This document shows, piece by piece, positions 36,900 through 45,121 of a DNA stretch of 64,000 nucleotides. The position numbers were made by a program, and so were the translations under genes. This DNA is from Verrucomicrobiaceae bacterium. Its GTDB lineage: Bacteria > Verrucomicrobiota > Verrucomicrobiia > Verrucomicrobiales > Verrucomicrobiaceae. Every line of letters begins with the position of its first letter. The first letter of the stretch is position 1. The stretch is taken from the NCBI GenBank assembly GCA_016795365.1, contig JAEUHN010000039.1, positions 186,001 through 250,000 of the forward strand, read 5' to 3'. The notes beneath the pieces are model-generated. The model saw nothing but the letters and a program-made list of their open reading frames with translations, ran no database searches and was not told the origin of the DNA.

Positions 36900-37292
36900 C
36901 TATTTGGAAAACATCATCAGCACGATGATGGCAACGACAACAGCGATCACGATGATGACCGTGTTGTTCGACTTTTTGATTTGGACATTCGTGGTGCCAG
37001 CTGCGCCTCTGAAGTCTCTGCTGACGGTGTAGTCGCTCTTCGTCGCGCTCTCCATATCACGAATGAAGTTAATCGTCTGGTCCATATCCGCAGAGGCGGC
37101 GCGGTGACGGCCATCTGCCTCCGCAGCCTGTGCATCAATCTCCAGTTTGCGTTCAAGTGCCTTCATAGCGAGCGCCTTCTGTTGTTCTGGGGGCAGGTAG
37201 GCTAAGGCGGCATCGAGCAAGTTACCCGGTTGTGAAATGGTCGCCGGCAACTGAGGTTTACGATCGGGTTGGCTTCGGTTGGAATTGCTCAT
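36900..37292 (-). CDS. tail-anchored small protein (cassette gene 2)
   Basis: 130 residues, not recognised. The N-terminal third is Pro/Gln/Asn-rich, the middle (about 35-85) is a charged helix suited to a coiled coil (LPPEQQKALAMKALERKLEI), and the C-terminus is one strongly hydrophobic helix, TVIIVIAVVVAIIVLMMF, making a tail anchor. ATG 37292 is chosen because it lies five bases after the stop of gene 1. It is bracketed by genes 1 and 3 with gaps of 5 and 10 bp, so the three form one transcription unit. Confidence 0.6.
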   Translation of the reverse strand: MSNSNRSQPDRKPQLPATISQPGNLLDAALAYLPPEQQKALAMKALERKLEIDAQAAEADGRHRAASADMDQTINFIRDMESATKSDYTVSRDFRGAAGTTNVQIKKSNNTVIIVIAVVVAIIVLMMFSK

Positions 37293-37297
37293 ATTGG

Positions 37298-38017
37298 TCA
37301 AGATAACAGATTGCTGAGCCAACCCCAAAAGCCTTTCCGAGGAAGAGTGATGGCAACATTTATGCGCCCTTGTGGCAGCTCGATGACGTGGCTGACGTGT
37401 TTAGTGGCTTTGATGTTTGCTAAAAGATAATCGATCCGCCGGAATTCAGCATCGAGGAAGCGGATGCGGACGGCGGCCTCTTCTTGTTCAGCGGCTGCGA
37501 GCAGTCGCTGGGCTGCGGCTGCATCGCCCTCGGCTAGCCAGCGCACCCGCGAAACCGCATGCTCAGGAAGCTGAAACTTGTCGCTCGCCGTTAGTAGGTC
37601 AGCAATCACTGGCGCAACCTGCATGCGCCAGTCTTGTGGTTCGCAAGTCACATATCGGTGCTCCTTATGCATATGTGCGTTCCGAAGCTTCTTCACGAGC
37701 TCGAAGCGCACCGAGACGTCGAGAACAGGTGGGACAAGGTTCAGCAGGCGTTCGGCTACGCTGCCGCTCATCTTCACTGCTCCGGACTTCCACTGTGAGT
37801 ATGTCTTGCGCGCGTAGGAGAGCGCACTCATACCATGCTCACGTCCATAACGCAGAAAGACCATTTCGAGTCTTTGATCAGGTAGATTGAGGAAAATCTG
37901 TTCAACGTCCCTGTCGATTCCGCCCAATGAGCAAGAGAGCGCGTGACGCTCCGAAATGTGCTGCGAAGCGCGATGGTGCCCATAGGAGCGTTTGTAAAAG
38001 CGTCGATATCGGCTCAT
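37298..38017 (-). CDS. unrecognised cytoplasmic protein (cassette gene 1)
   Basis: 239 residues. The basic N-terminus (MSRYRRFYKRSYGHHR) leads into a helical domain with ISERHALSCSLGGIDRDVEQIFL, YARKTYSQWKSGAVKMSG and ERLLNLVPPVLDVSVRFELVKKLR, which looks like a conserved family although I cannot name it. A second, Ala/Glu-rich helical part (about 165-195) and a beta-strand tail end the protein. No transmembrane helix, nucleotide-binding loop or catalytic motif is visible. It is the first gene of the cassette. Confidence 0.6.
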   Translation of the reverse strand: MSRYRRFYKRSYGHHRASQHISERHALSCSLGGIDRDVEQIFLNLPDQRLEMVFLRYGREHGMSALSYARKTYSQWKSGAVKMSGSVAERLLNLVPPVLDVSVRFELVKKLRNAHMHKEHRYVTCEPQDWRMQVAPVIADLLTASDKFQLPEHAVSRVRWLAEGDAAAAQRLLAAAEQEEAAVRIRFLDAEFRRIDYLLANIKATKHVSHVIELPQGRINVAITLPRKGFWGWLSNLLS

Positions 38018-38118
38018 AACTCAAGGGCTTATTCCCATGAACATGAACAGCTCTGCCACTTTGTCAGTCTCATTCTCCCCAACCCATTAGCCAACTCAAT
38101 ATGCCCCGTTGGTTCCCC

Positions 38119-38322
38119 GATGCCGGAGGCATCCCAGCCAGTTTCGGTGCCACGATGTTCGTGACCCCGGCGGGGTCACAGCCCTTGGGGATGGTGCGAT
38201 TCGCGTGAAGGACGGGAGTCGCTGCGACCCCTCCGGGGTCGGGTTTCCTTCACGGGCGACGAGGCGTCTGCGTTCGTGCCTCACTCCGACGCCTAGCTAC
38301 TAGCTGTGATGCCTCCGGCATC
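38119..38322. repeat. cluster of REP-like palindromes
   Basis: Outer pair: GATGCCGGAGGCATC at 38119-38133 and its reverse complement at 38308-38322. Between them are GTGACCCCGGCGGGGTCAC (38161-38179), a larger hairpin (CGTGAAGGA at 38204-38212 with TCCTTCACG at 38246-38254) and CGACCCCTCCGGGGTCG (38225-38241). The organisation matches REPIN-like pairs of palindromes, here several types nested. No gene fits in 38018-39046. Confidence 0.8.
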
Positions 38323-38357
38323 GTCACGGACGTGCGAGCGCATTGCTCAGGAGCGTC

Positions 38358-38521
38358 GGGGAGCACACGCGTCCCGCGTGTGGATTTCGGCGTCTCGCCG
38401 GAATCGTCGAGCGCAGCGAGGAGGGCGATTCGAGTGGCGGTTCGGACGGCGGTGGTGGGGCTCGCTGCGCTCGGGTCTGGGCGGGACGCCGAGACCTGCA
38501 CGCGAGACGCGTGCGCTCCCC
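38358..38521. repeat. imperfect long inverted repeat (REPIN-like)
   Basis: A left arm of about 42 bp (38358-38399, beginning GGGGAGCACACGCGTCCCGC) and a right arm (38479-38521) are reverse complements at most positions. Each arm carries internal palindromes (CACACGCG...CGCGTGTG and GGCGTCTCGCC). The spacer of about 80 bp includes sequence reading GCGCAGCGAGG and similar. It directly follows the palindrome cluster and precedes the 22-bp array. Confidence 0.7.
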
Positions 38522-38661
38522 ATGCCCATCTGAAGCCCGGGTCCCCGTCCTCTCGGTTCTCAAATTCGAGAACGACGCTGCGAGACCCGTGGTTGCGAGC
38601 TTCCAGGCCTGCGAGGGGGGGACCTCCGAGGACCCCCCTGGGCACCCTGGAGGACCCTCGC

Positions 38662-38917
38662 CGGAGCCCTGGAGGTGGTCAATCGGAGCCCTGGGGGTGG
38701 TCAACCGGAGCCCTGGGGGTGGTCAATCGGAGCTCTGGTGGTGGTCGATCGGAGCCCTGGGGGTGGTCAACCGGAGCCCTGGGGGTGGTCAATCGGAGCT
38801 CTGGGGGTGGTCGATCGGAGCTCTGGGGGTGGTCGATCGGAGCTCTGGGGGTGGTCGATCGGAGCCCTGGAGGTGGTCGATCGGAGCCCTGGAGGTGGTC
38901 GATCGGAGCTCTGGGGC
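38662..38917. repeat. 22-bp tandem array, about 11.6 copies
   Basis: Units begin at 38662 and every 22 bp to 38904 (CGGAGCCCTGGGGGTGGTC followed by RAY). Variation alternates between GAGCCC and GAGCTC and between CAAT, CAAC and CGAT. There are no unique spacers and the unit is internally asymmetric, so it is a plain tandem repeat. It lies 130 bp upstream of the DinD start. Confidence 0.92.
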
Positions 38918-39046
38918 ATCGACGAACCACCCCTGAAGCATCGGCGAGGGTGCCCAGGAGTGTCCGTGCCGCAAACGGAGGCGGGGAGAAGGCTCTGGAC
39001 TTCCTGCAAGGATGAACATCATAGCGCCCAGGTCGAACCCTCCCGC

Positions 39047-39883
39047 ATGAACACGGAACTCATCCACTCCCTGACGGACACCTTTGAAGGCCATGCCCAG
39101 CAGACCGACAACGGGGTCGAGTATTGGCTGGCACGCGATGTGCAGCACCTGTTGGGCTACGCCAAGTGGGACAACTTTATCAGCGTGGTCACCAGGGCTA
39201 AGACGGCCTGTGAAGTGTCTGGCCACGAGGTGGCTGACCATTTTGCTGACGTCGGGAAAATGGTCGAACTCGGGTCTGGCAGCCAGCGCGAGATCGAGGA
39301 CATCATGCTCACGCGGTATGCCTGCTACTTGATCGCCCAGAACGGTGATCCGAGGAAGCCGGAGATTGCTTTTGCCCAGACCTACTTCGCCATTCAGACA
39401 CGGAAGGCGGAGCTGATCGAGCAACGGCTGCTAGAGGCCGAGCGACTCTCCGCACGAAAGAAGCTCAGCGCGACGGAGAAAGAACTCTCCCAAGTGATCT
39501 ATGAGCAGACGGGTGGAAACGAGGACTTCGCGTTGATCCGAAGCAAGGGGGACCAAGCGTTGTTCGGCAAGACCACGGAGGCGATGAAGGCCCACTGGAA
39601 GGTGCCGCAGGGGCGACCGCTGGCGGACTTCGCTCCCACGATCATCCTCAAGGCGAAGGACTTCGCGACGGAGATCACCATCTTCAATGCACGGCAGCAC
39701 GAGATGAGCACGGAGCGCCAGATTTCCACCGAGCACATCACCAACAACCAAGCCGTTCGCAAGACCCTGCTCGACCGTGGCATTCGCCCTGAGACATTGC
39801 CTGCTGCGGAGGATCTGAAGAAGGTGGAACGACGGTTGGTGAGCGAAGAGAAGAAGTCGCTCAAGAAACCGGACACGCTTTAG
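39047..39883 (+). CDS. dinD: DinD-family DNA-damage-inducible protein D
   Basis: 278 residues. An N-terminal BRO/KilA-like domain (about 20-110) contains GVEYWLARDVQHLLGYAKWDNF, the hallmark of DinD, followed by DIMLTRYACYLIAQNGDPRKPEIAFAQTYFAIQTRK. A helical C-terminal half follows (LFGKTTEAMKAHW and ITNNQAVRKTLLDRGI). In E. coli DinD belongs to the SOS regulon and modulates RecA. The start is the ATG at 39047; the open frame upstream runs through the tandem array and is not credible. No SOS operator could be recognised. Confidence 0.9.
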   Translation: MNTELIHSLTDTFEGHAQQTDNGVEYWLARDVQHLLGYAKWDNFISVVTRAKTACEVSGHEVADHFADVGKMVELGSGSQREIEDIMLTRYACYLIAQNGDPRKPEIAFAQTYFAIQTRKAELIEQRLLEAERLSARKKLSATEKELSQVIYEQTGGNEDFALIRSKGDQALFGKTTEAMKAHWKVPQGRPLADFAPTIILKAKDFATEITIFNARQHEMSTERQISTEHITNNQAVRKTLLDRGIRPETLPAAEDLKKVERRLVSEEKKSLKKPDTL

Positions 39884-39888
39884 ACAGG

Positions 39889-41139
39889 CTACCGCCTCTC
39901 CCAAGGATCACCGCCAAGCAGCTGCTCGCACAGATTCACCGCAGAGAGCAGGCCGTCTTCGTGGAAGCCGTAGCGGGTCCAAGCACCGACGAAGTAGGTG
40001 TTGCTCGACGCGGCATTCAGCGCGGGCACTTGCTTCTGCGCGGCGATGGCGCGGAGGTCGAAGAGCGGGTGCTCGTAGTCGATGGTCTTCTTCACGTCCG
40101 CCGCGGGCACGTCGGCGTTGAGGCTGACGAAGTAGTTCACCAGGTCGGACACGCCTTGCAGTTCGTTCATCCAGTAGTGCGTGGTGGTGTCGCCTTCGTA
40201 GCGGTAGTTCCATGCGGCCCAGCAGCGCTTGGTCTCGGGCATGAACTTGTCGTTCGTGTGCAGATGCGTTTTGTTCGGCTGATACTGGAAGGCGGAGAGC
40301 ACGTCGCGCTCGCGGTCCGTCGCATCGGCGAGCAGGCGCAGGGACTGATCGGCGTGCGAGGCCATGATGACTTTGTCGAAGCGCTGCGCGCCGAGCTTGT
40401 CCGTGGTGATCTCGACTTCATCGCCGACACGGCGCACGGATTTGACCGGCGTGTTGAGATGAATGCGATCTGCGAAGGGCGGGATGAGGCGCTTCACATA
40501 CTCGCGCGAGCCGCCGTCCACGGTGCGCCACGGATGCTGGCAGTGCAGGCCGAGGAAGCCGTGGTTGTGCCAGAAGCGGAGCAGCGTGATGGCGGGGAAA
40601 CGCAGCATCTTGTCCGGCGGTGTGGACCACACGGCACCGGCCATGGGGACGAGGTAGCGCTCAGTGAAGTCGTGTCCGTAGCCGCGGGCGGCAACATACT
40701 CGGCGAGCGTCAGGCTTTGATACTTCGGATCGTCGAGCGCGGCGACGGCTTCGTTGTTGAAGCGATTGAGCTGATACAGGAAGCGCCAGTGGCGGAGACT
40801 GAGCAGGTTCTTGCGCTGGGCGAACAAGGTATTGAAGCCTGCGCCATTCCACTCCACGCCGCTGGGGCCGTGATGCACGCTGAAGGACATTGTCGTTTCC
40901 TTGGTCGTCACGTTCAGCTCTTTGAAGAGGCGCGTGAGGTGCGGATACGTGACCTCATTGTAAACCATGAAGCCGGTGTCCATGCAGACCTCGCGATCAC
41001 CCTCCTTCACAGCGACGGTGTTGGTGTGACCGCCGACGTAATCACCAGCCTCGAAGAGCGTGAGATCGTAGTGCTTCTGGAGAAAGTGTGCGCAGCCGAG
41101 GCCTGAGATGCCGGTGCCGATGATCGCGAGTCGTTGCAT
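39889..41139 (-). CDS. FAD-dependent oxidoreductase of the Cfa/DUF1365-associated type
   Basis: 416 residues. The N-terminal dinucleotide fold RLAIIGTGISGLGCAHFL (residues 3-20) and the acidic strand end LFEAGDYVGGHTNTV mark the amine-oxidase-like FAD family. CMDTGFMVYNEVTYPHLTRLF, VEWNGAGFNTLFAQRKN and the C-terminal GAWTRYGFHEDGLLSAV are typical of the subgroup found beside DUF1365 and Cfa genes, annotated as desaturase- or amine-oxidase-like. Here those genes are some 14 kb away (22433-25651) on the same strand. It probably oxidises a lipid substrate. Confidence 0.88.
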   Translation of the reverse strand: MQRLAIIGTGISGLGCAHFLQKHYDLTLFEAGDYVGGHTNTVAVKEGDREVCMDTGFMVYNEVTYPHLTRLFKELNVTTKETTMSFSVHHGPSGVEWNGAGFNTLFAQRKNLLSLRHWRFLYQLNRFNNEAVAALDDPKYQSLTLAEYVAARGYGHDFTERYLVPMAGAVWSTPPDKMLRFPAITLLRFWHNHGFLGLHCQHPWRTVDGGSREYVKRLIPPFADRIHLNTPVKSVRRVGDEVEITTDKLGAQRFDKVIMASHADQSLRLLADATDRERDVLSAFQYQPNKTHLHTNDKFMPETKRCWAAWNYRYEGDTTTHYWMNELQGVSDLVNYFVSLNADVPAADVKKTIDYEHPLFDLRAIAAQKQVPALNAASSNTYFVGAWTRYGFHEDGLLSAVNLCEQLLGGDPWERR

Positions 41140-41201
41140 GGCAATGCTATTCGACTGCCAGTGCGGGCTGGATTCATCGAAGTCCACCGGGCTTGCGCAA
41201 T

Positions 41202-41744
41202 TCAGAGCATAATGCCCTTCTCAACGGCCTGTCGCTTGTCTGATCCGGCTAACAACTCGACCAGCACCAATCCAAACTCCAGCGCCGTGCCGGCACCTTG
41301 AGAAGTGATCACCCCACGATCCATCACCACGGCCTCATCTGCCACGGCGCCCAAGAGTTCCTGCCTGACGCCCGAGTGGGATGTGTATCGACGATCCACA
41401 AGCAGTCCGGCATCGTGAAGGACGGCCGGTGCGGCACAAATCGCTGCCACTGGCTTTTGGGCGTCGGCAAAGGACCGGGCGAGAGACGCGGCTCGTCCGT
41501 CCGCACGCACCTGCTTGATCCCAGGTCCGCCCGGAATCAGCAACAGATCGAAAGTCGTCGTTTCTAGCCCTTCGAGCACAACGTCCGCATGAAGCGTGAT
41601 GCCTGATCGCCCTGTGACATGGATGGAGCTGCTGAGCGATGCCATCACCACCTCCACCTCAGCACGACGAAGCAAATCCACCGGCGTGATCGTCTCGATC
41701 TCCTCTAGTCCCTCGAAGACCAGGCATAGAACTCGTGCGCTCAT
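41202..41744 (-). CDS. DJ-1/PfpI family protein
   Basis: 180 residues from ATG 41744. It has the DJ-1 layout: an early conserved Glu (LVFEGLEEIE, about residue 11), the strand FDLLLIPGGPGIKQV, and the nucleophile elbow AAICAAPAVL with its cysteine near residue 103. The closest match by eye is the YajL/ThiJ group, proteins reported to act on glyoxal-damaged molecules or as redox chaperones. Its start is two bases after the stop of the lipoprotein gene, so they are co-transcribed. Confidence 0.88.
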   Translation of the reverse strand: MSARVLCLVFEGLEEIETITPVDLLRRAEVEVVMASLSSSIHVTGRSGITLHADVVLEGLETTTFDLLLIPGGPGIKQVRADGRAASLARSFADAQKPVAAICAAPAVLHDAGLLVDRRYTSHSGVRQELLGAVADEAVVMDRGVITSQGAGTALEFGLVLVELLAGSDKRQAVEKGIML

Positions 41745-41746
41745 CA

Positions 41747-42241
41747 CTAGGAGTCCGTCTTCTGATAGTGCATCGCCACATCGGCATTGGGGTCGCTGAC
41801 GCTCAACTGCAAAGTGTAAGGCGGCTTCTGACCGACCAGCGACAGCATGGCTGTGACGTGACCCGAGCGAGGAACCGACGAAGAAAATTGGGCCGTGGCC
41901 GTGGGAAAGCTCGCGACGAGCAGCCACCACTTCTTGTTTCGATCAATGGTCCAGGTGCCGCTGCCGTTGTCGAACTTGCCCGTCGCTTCACCGAACGATG
42001 TCAGCCACCAGTCAGGCACGTTCGCGATGGTGATCGTGCCGTCGTCCTTCAAGGTGATGGATGAGTTTTGAACCGGATACTTGCCTGTTGCTTTGAGCAG
42101 CTCGGTCGTGTGCTCCGTGGGTGTGTAGGTGCCCACCAGATCTTTGACGGAAGGCTGGCCAAGCGTGAAATCGGAGGGATTGGCGTCGCGGAAACAAGAG
42201 GTAAGGAGCAAACCAACGGCGACGAGGAGGAGACGGGGCAT
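41747..42241 (-). CDS. lipoprotein of unknown function
   Basis: 164 residues with a lipoprotein signal: hydrophobic segment then LLTSC, putting the lipidated cysteine at about residue 16. The mature part contains VGTYTPTEHTTELL, SSITLKDDGTITIANVPDWW and GTWTIDRNKKWWLLV, a beta-rich pattern like small periplasmic lipocalin-like or META-type domains, but no family is certain. It is directly followed by the DJ-1 gene. Confidence 0.7.
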   Translation of the reverse strand: MPRLLLVAVGLLLTSCFRDANPSDFTLGQPSVKDLVGTYTPTEHTTELLKATGKYPVQNSSITLKDDGTITIANVPDWWLTSFGEATGKFDNGSGTWTIDRNKKWWLLVASFPTATAQFSSSVPRSGHVTAMLSLVGQKPPYTLQLSVSDPNADVAMHYQKTDS

Positions 42242-42433
42242 GGTGGGACGGCGGAAAGTGGGAGGCTTACTCTACGGTGGACAGGTTCATACTGTTTTCG
42301 TGAGTCATCAATTCCATGACACCCTTGTCCCTCCCTCGAGACGAGTTCGGCTGAGGGGTATCGAACAATCGCAAGACCTGGCGCAACATGGCGCGCAGAA
42401 TCCCTGGGCCAGGCAATGCGTCAAGGGCCATGA

Positions 42434-43771
42434 CTACTTGCCAATGCAGAACGAGGAGAACACCACATCCAGCACCTCTTCGATATCCACCTGCCCGACG
42501 ACATCGCCCAAGGCCTGGAGGGCTTCGCGTGCCTCAAATGCTGTGAGTTCGGGAGCAACATTCCCGAGCAGAGCCTCCCGGCATGCCTGCAAGCTGGCTG
42601 CACAACGCTCGAAACACACCTTGTGGCGGGCATTGATGGCAATGGCGTGATCACTGCTCGTCTGGCCGCTGTGACGGAGCACGATGTCACGAATCGTCGC
42701 GCGAAGGGTCTCAAGGCCGTCCATTGTCACACACGAAACGCTGATGCCTCCATGCCACGAGGGATGCACTCCCAGATCGGCCTTGTTGAGCACCAGGAGC
42801 CGCCGGTCATCCTCAAGGTCCGAGGTCACGCGTTGCACCTCGTGAGCAGGCCGGGTGGCATCGACCACTTCAATCATGAGGTCTGCTCGCTCAATTTCCT
42901 TCCCCGTGCGCGCAATGCCGTGCCGCTCGATCTCGTCACTGCTGTCCCGAAGTCCGGCGGTGTCCACCAGTCGCAATGGCAGCCCATGCACCTGAAGCAT
43001 CTCCTCAATGGTATCTCGCGTGGTGCCAGCCGTGGAACTAACGATAGCACGCTCAAACCCCAGTAACACATTGAGCAGCGACGACTTGCCTACGTTGGGT
43101 TCTCCGCAGATGACTGTTCGGGCTCCCTGCCGGAGAATGCGTCCGTGCTCAGCCGTCGCCAGCACTCGCCGCGCACGTTGAATGATCGCATCCAGCCTCG
43201 CCACCATGGCGGAGCCGACATCGGGACTGATGTCCTCCTCGGGGAAGTCGATGTAGGCCTCGATATGCGCCAGCACTTCAATGAGTTCGCCACGCATCGC
43301 ATTGGCCTCGCGACCGATGCTACCATCGAGCTGTTCGTTCGCAGCCCGCATGGCCAGCGTGCTCTGTGCATGGATGAGATCCATCACCGCCTCAGCCTGC
43401 GTAAGATCCATCTTGCCATTCAAGAAGGCGCGCTGAGTGAACTCGCCTGGGTCCGCCGCGCGTGCGCCTGCGGCCAGGAGCAGTTCCAGCACTCGCCGCG
43501 TCACCAGCACACCACCGTGGCAGTGAAGTTCCACCACATCCTCCCCTGTGTAGCTCGCGGGACCGCGAAAGAGGATGATCATGGCGTGATCAATGACGTG
43601 CCCTTCGGCATCCACGACCTCACCAAGGCCAACGCGCCGGGGCTTCAGAGGCGCACGAGTGCGAGTCACCTTTGCCGCCACCTCGAAAGCAGCCGGGCCA
43701 GACACTCTCAGCACGCTGATTGCTGCCTCGCCGGGCGCGGTGGAGATCGCGGCGATGGTATCAGCGAGCAT
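42434..43771 (-). CDS. mnmE: tRNA uridine-5-carboxymethylaminomethyl modification GTPase MnmE
   Basis: 445 residues, full length. The N-terminal formyl-tetrahydrofolate-binding domain (DTIAAISTAPGEAAISVLRVSG), the helical domain with GEFTQRAFLNGKMDLTQAEAV, and an embedded G domain (GEPNVGKSSLL, about 219-229; DTAGLR; NKAD) precede the C-terminal CIGK with the conserved catalytic cysteine. With MnmG it modifies wobble U34 of several tRNAs; mnmG is not in this window. It starts seven bases after folE2 ends. Confidence 0.97.
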   Translation of the reverse strand: MLADTIAAISTAPGEAAISVLRVSGPAAFEVAAKVTRTRAPLKPRRVGLGEVVDAEGHVIDHAMIILFRGPASYTGEDVVELHCHGGVLVTRRVLELLLAAGARAADPGEFTQRAFLNGKMDLTQAEAVMDLIHAQSTLAMRAANEQLDGSIGREANAMRGELIEVLAHIEAYIDFPEEDISPDVGSAMVARLDAIIQRARRVLATAEHGRILRQGARTVICGEPNVGKSSLLNVLLGFERAIVSSTAGTTRDTIEEMLQVHGLPLRLVDTAGLRDSSDEIERHGIARTGKEIERADLMIEVVDATRPAHEVQRVTSDLEDDRRLLVLNKADLGVHPSWHGGISVSCVTMDGLETLRATIRDIVLRHSGQTSSDHAIAINARHKVCFERCAASLQACREALLGNVAPELTAFEAREALQALGDVVGQVDIEEVLDVVFSSFCIGK

Positions 43772-43778
43772 GGCAGGC

Positions 43779-44564
43779 TCAGTCCTTTAATTTCTGCTCC
43801 ACCATCGCGTAAGCGTTGTGGTTGTGAATCGACTCGAAGTTCTCAGCCTCAACCTTGAACCACTTGATATGCGGATGCTCAGAAGCACGCACTGCCACAT
43901 TCCGCACCAAGTCTTCAACGAAGACAGGATTGTCATAAGCAGCCTCGGTGACGAACTTCTCGTCGGGCCGCTTGAGCACACTGTAGAGCTGGCAGCTCGC
44001 ACTGGCTTCCACCAGCTCAATGAGGTCTTCGATCCAAATGGGTTGCGTGAACCGCACGGCGAATGTCACGAGCCCGCGCTGATTGTGGGCACCGCGGTCA
44101 CTGATCGCCTTGCTGCATGGGCAGAGGGTCGCCACCGGAACCTCGACGGTCAAAACGAAATCGGAACCTTCCTTGGTGGCATTGACTTCAAACACCACGC
44201 CGTAATCCAGGAGGCCCACGGCCTTGGTCACGGGCGCTGGCTTGGCCCGGAAGTAAGGAAACTTGAATTCCACGTGAGCACGCTCGGCGTCGAGCTTCTT
44301 CAGAAGCTCCATCGGCATCGCGGTGATACCTTTCACATCCATGACTTCTCCGTGTGAATGGAGCACCTGGACGAAACGGCTCATGTGGGTGCCCTTGTAG
44401 TGATGCGGCAGATCAACGGCGAGTGAAACGAGCGCCACCGTGTGCTGCTCGTGACTATCGCGATCACGAATGCGCATGGGAAACCGAAGGCTGCGCACGC
44501 CCACACGATCGATTGCCACCTGTCGGTGGTCACGCTCGCTCTGTGTGTCTTTAAGTCCTGACAT
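43779..44564 (-). CDS. folE2: GTP cyclohydrolase IB (FolE2)
   Basis: 261 residues from ATG 44564. It belongs to the GCYH-IB family that makes 7,8-dihydroneopterin triphosphate from GTP, the first step to folate and queuosine. Family motifs include LPHHYKGTHMSRFV, the catalytic-cysteine block VATLCPCSKAISDRGAHNQRG and the C-terminal ENFESIHNHNAYA. GCYH-IB uses a broader range of metals than FolE1. Co-transcription with mnmE links two folate- and tRNA-related functions. Confidence 0.96.
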   Translation of the reverse strand: MSGLKDTQSERDHRQVAIDRVGVRSLRFPMRIRDRDSHEQHTVALVSLAVDLPHHYKGTHMSRFVQVLHSHGEVMDVKGITAMPMELLKKLDAERAHVEFKFPYFRAKPAPVTKAVGLLDYGVVFEVNATKEGSDFVLTVEVPVATLCPCSKAISDRGAHNQRGLVTFAVRFTQPIWIEDLIELVEASASCQLYSVLKRPDEKFVTEAAYDNPVFVEDLVRNVAVRASEHPHIKWFKVEAENFESIHNHNAYAMVEQKLKD

Positions 44565-44570
44565 GACTGG

Positions 44571-44608
44571 AAAAAGAATCCCACTGCCGAACAAACGACA
44601 GTGGGATT
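44571..44608 (-). terminator. intrinsic terminator after rpsR
   Basis: A 10-bp perfect stem (44577-44586 with 44599-44608, arms AATCCCACTG/CAGTGGGATT) followed on the minus strand by CTTTTT. It closes the transcription unit that includes rpmG and rpsR and separates it from folE2. Confidence 0.85.
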
Positions 44609-44659
44609 GACAAGTTGCTTTGCTTGGAAGCCTGCCGCCCAGAGAAGGGCGTCCGGAGA

Positions 44660-44902
44660 TTAGCCCATGATATTCACGTCACGAGCGCGCTTCACTTCGC
44701 GAACGATCTTGCGATGAATCCAAGCAGCCACGCCAGTCACGCGCCGGGGAAGGAGCTTTCCGGTCTCCGTGCAGAACTTGGCAAGGATTTCAGGGTTTTT
44801 GTAGCTGATCTGCTCCGTCGGAATGTCCATGCGACGACTTGGCATGCGACGATTGTGACGGCGAAGGGAGATGAGGCGTTCTTCAGTCTTGGGCTGGCTC
44901 AT
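44660..44902 (-). CDS. rpsR: 30S ribosomal protein S18
   Basis: 80 residues, normal length for S18. The conserved core DIPTEQISYKNPEILAKFCTETGKLLPRRVTG, here broken between residues about 26-57, and the basic tail are diagnostic. S18 binds the 30S platform with S6. It lies 24 bp downstream of rpmG rather than in the usual rpsF-ssb-rpsR arrangement and is followed by a strong terminator. Confidence 0.97.
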   Translation of the reverse strand: MSQPKTEERLISLRRHNRRMPSRRMDIPTEQISYKNPEILAKFCTETGKLLPRRVTGVAAWIHRKIVREVKRARDVNIMG

Positions 44903-44926
44903 AATGACGTATTGGAGGTTCCTCGA

Positions 44927-45100
44927 TTAGCGAATCTCGCGATGGAGAGTGCGCTTCTTCATGAAGTGGTTGAACTTCACTTTTTCGAGACGGCCCGGGG
45001 TATTGGGGCTCTTCTTGTTACGGCGTGTGACGTAACGTGACGGGGGAAAACCGGCGGCTCTTGCCTCGGTGCATTCCAGGGTGATGATTTCGCGGGCCAT
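44927..45100 (-). CDS. rpmG: 50S ribosomal protein L33
   Basis: A 57-residue protein read directly from the minus strand: it begins MAREIITLECTEARAAG, continues SRYVTRRNKKSPNTPGRLE and ends KKRTLHREIR, matching L33 throughout. Only one cysteine (C10) is present, so this is the zinc-free type. It sits 21 bp after the DksA-like gene and 24 bp before rpsR, forming one operon. Confidence 0.95.
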   Translation of the reverse strand: MAREIITLECTEARAAGFPPSRYVTRRNKKSPNTPGRLEKVKFNHFMKKRTLHREIR

Positions 45101-45121
45101 AACAGGGGCGGGGATGCTAGG

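Noticed and set aside
38662-38917. Possible CRISPR array or coding repeat in front of dinD.
   Set aside because: The 22-bp units are head-to-tail without unique spacers, all reading frames through them give repetitive Gly/Arg/Trp or Pro/Arg strings, and the unit is not a multiple of three.
38675-39046. N-terminal extension of DinD reading through the 22-bp array.
   Set aside because: The homology to DinD begins at the ATG at 39047. The upstream residues are translated tandem repeat, so the extension is an accident of an open frame.
39047-39883. Phage origin of the dinD region (BRO/KilA-like domain).
   Set aside because: The whole protein fits chromosomal DinD, and no phage structural, integrase or lysis genes are near.
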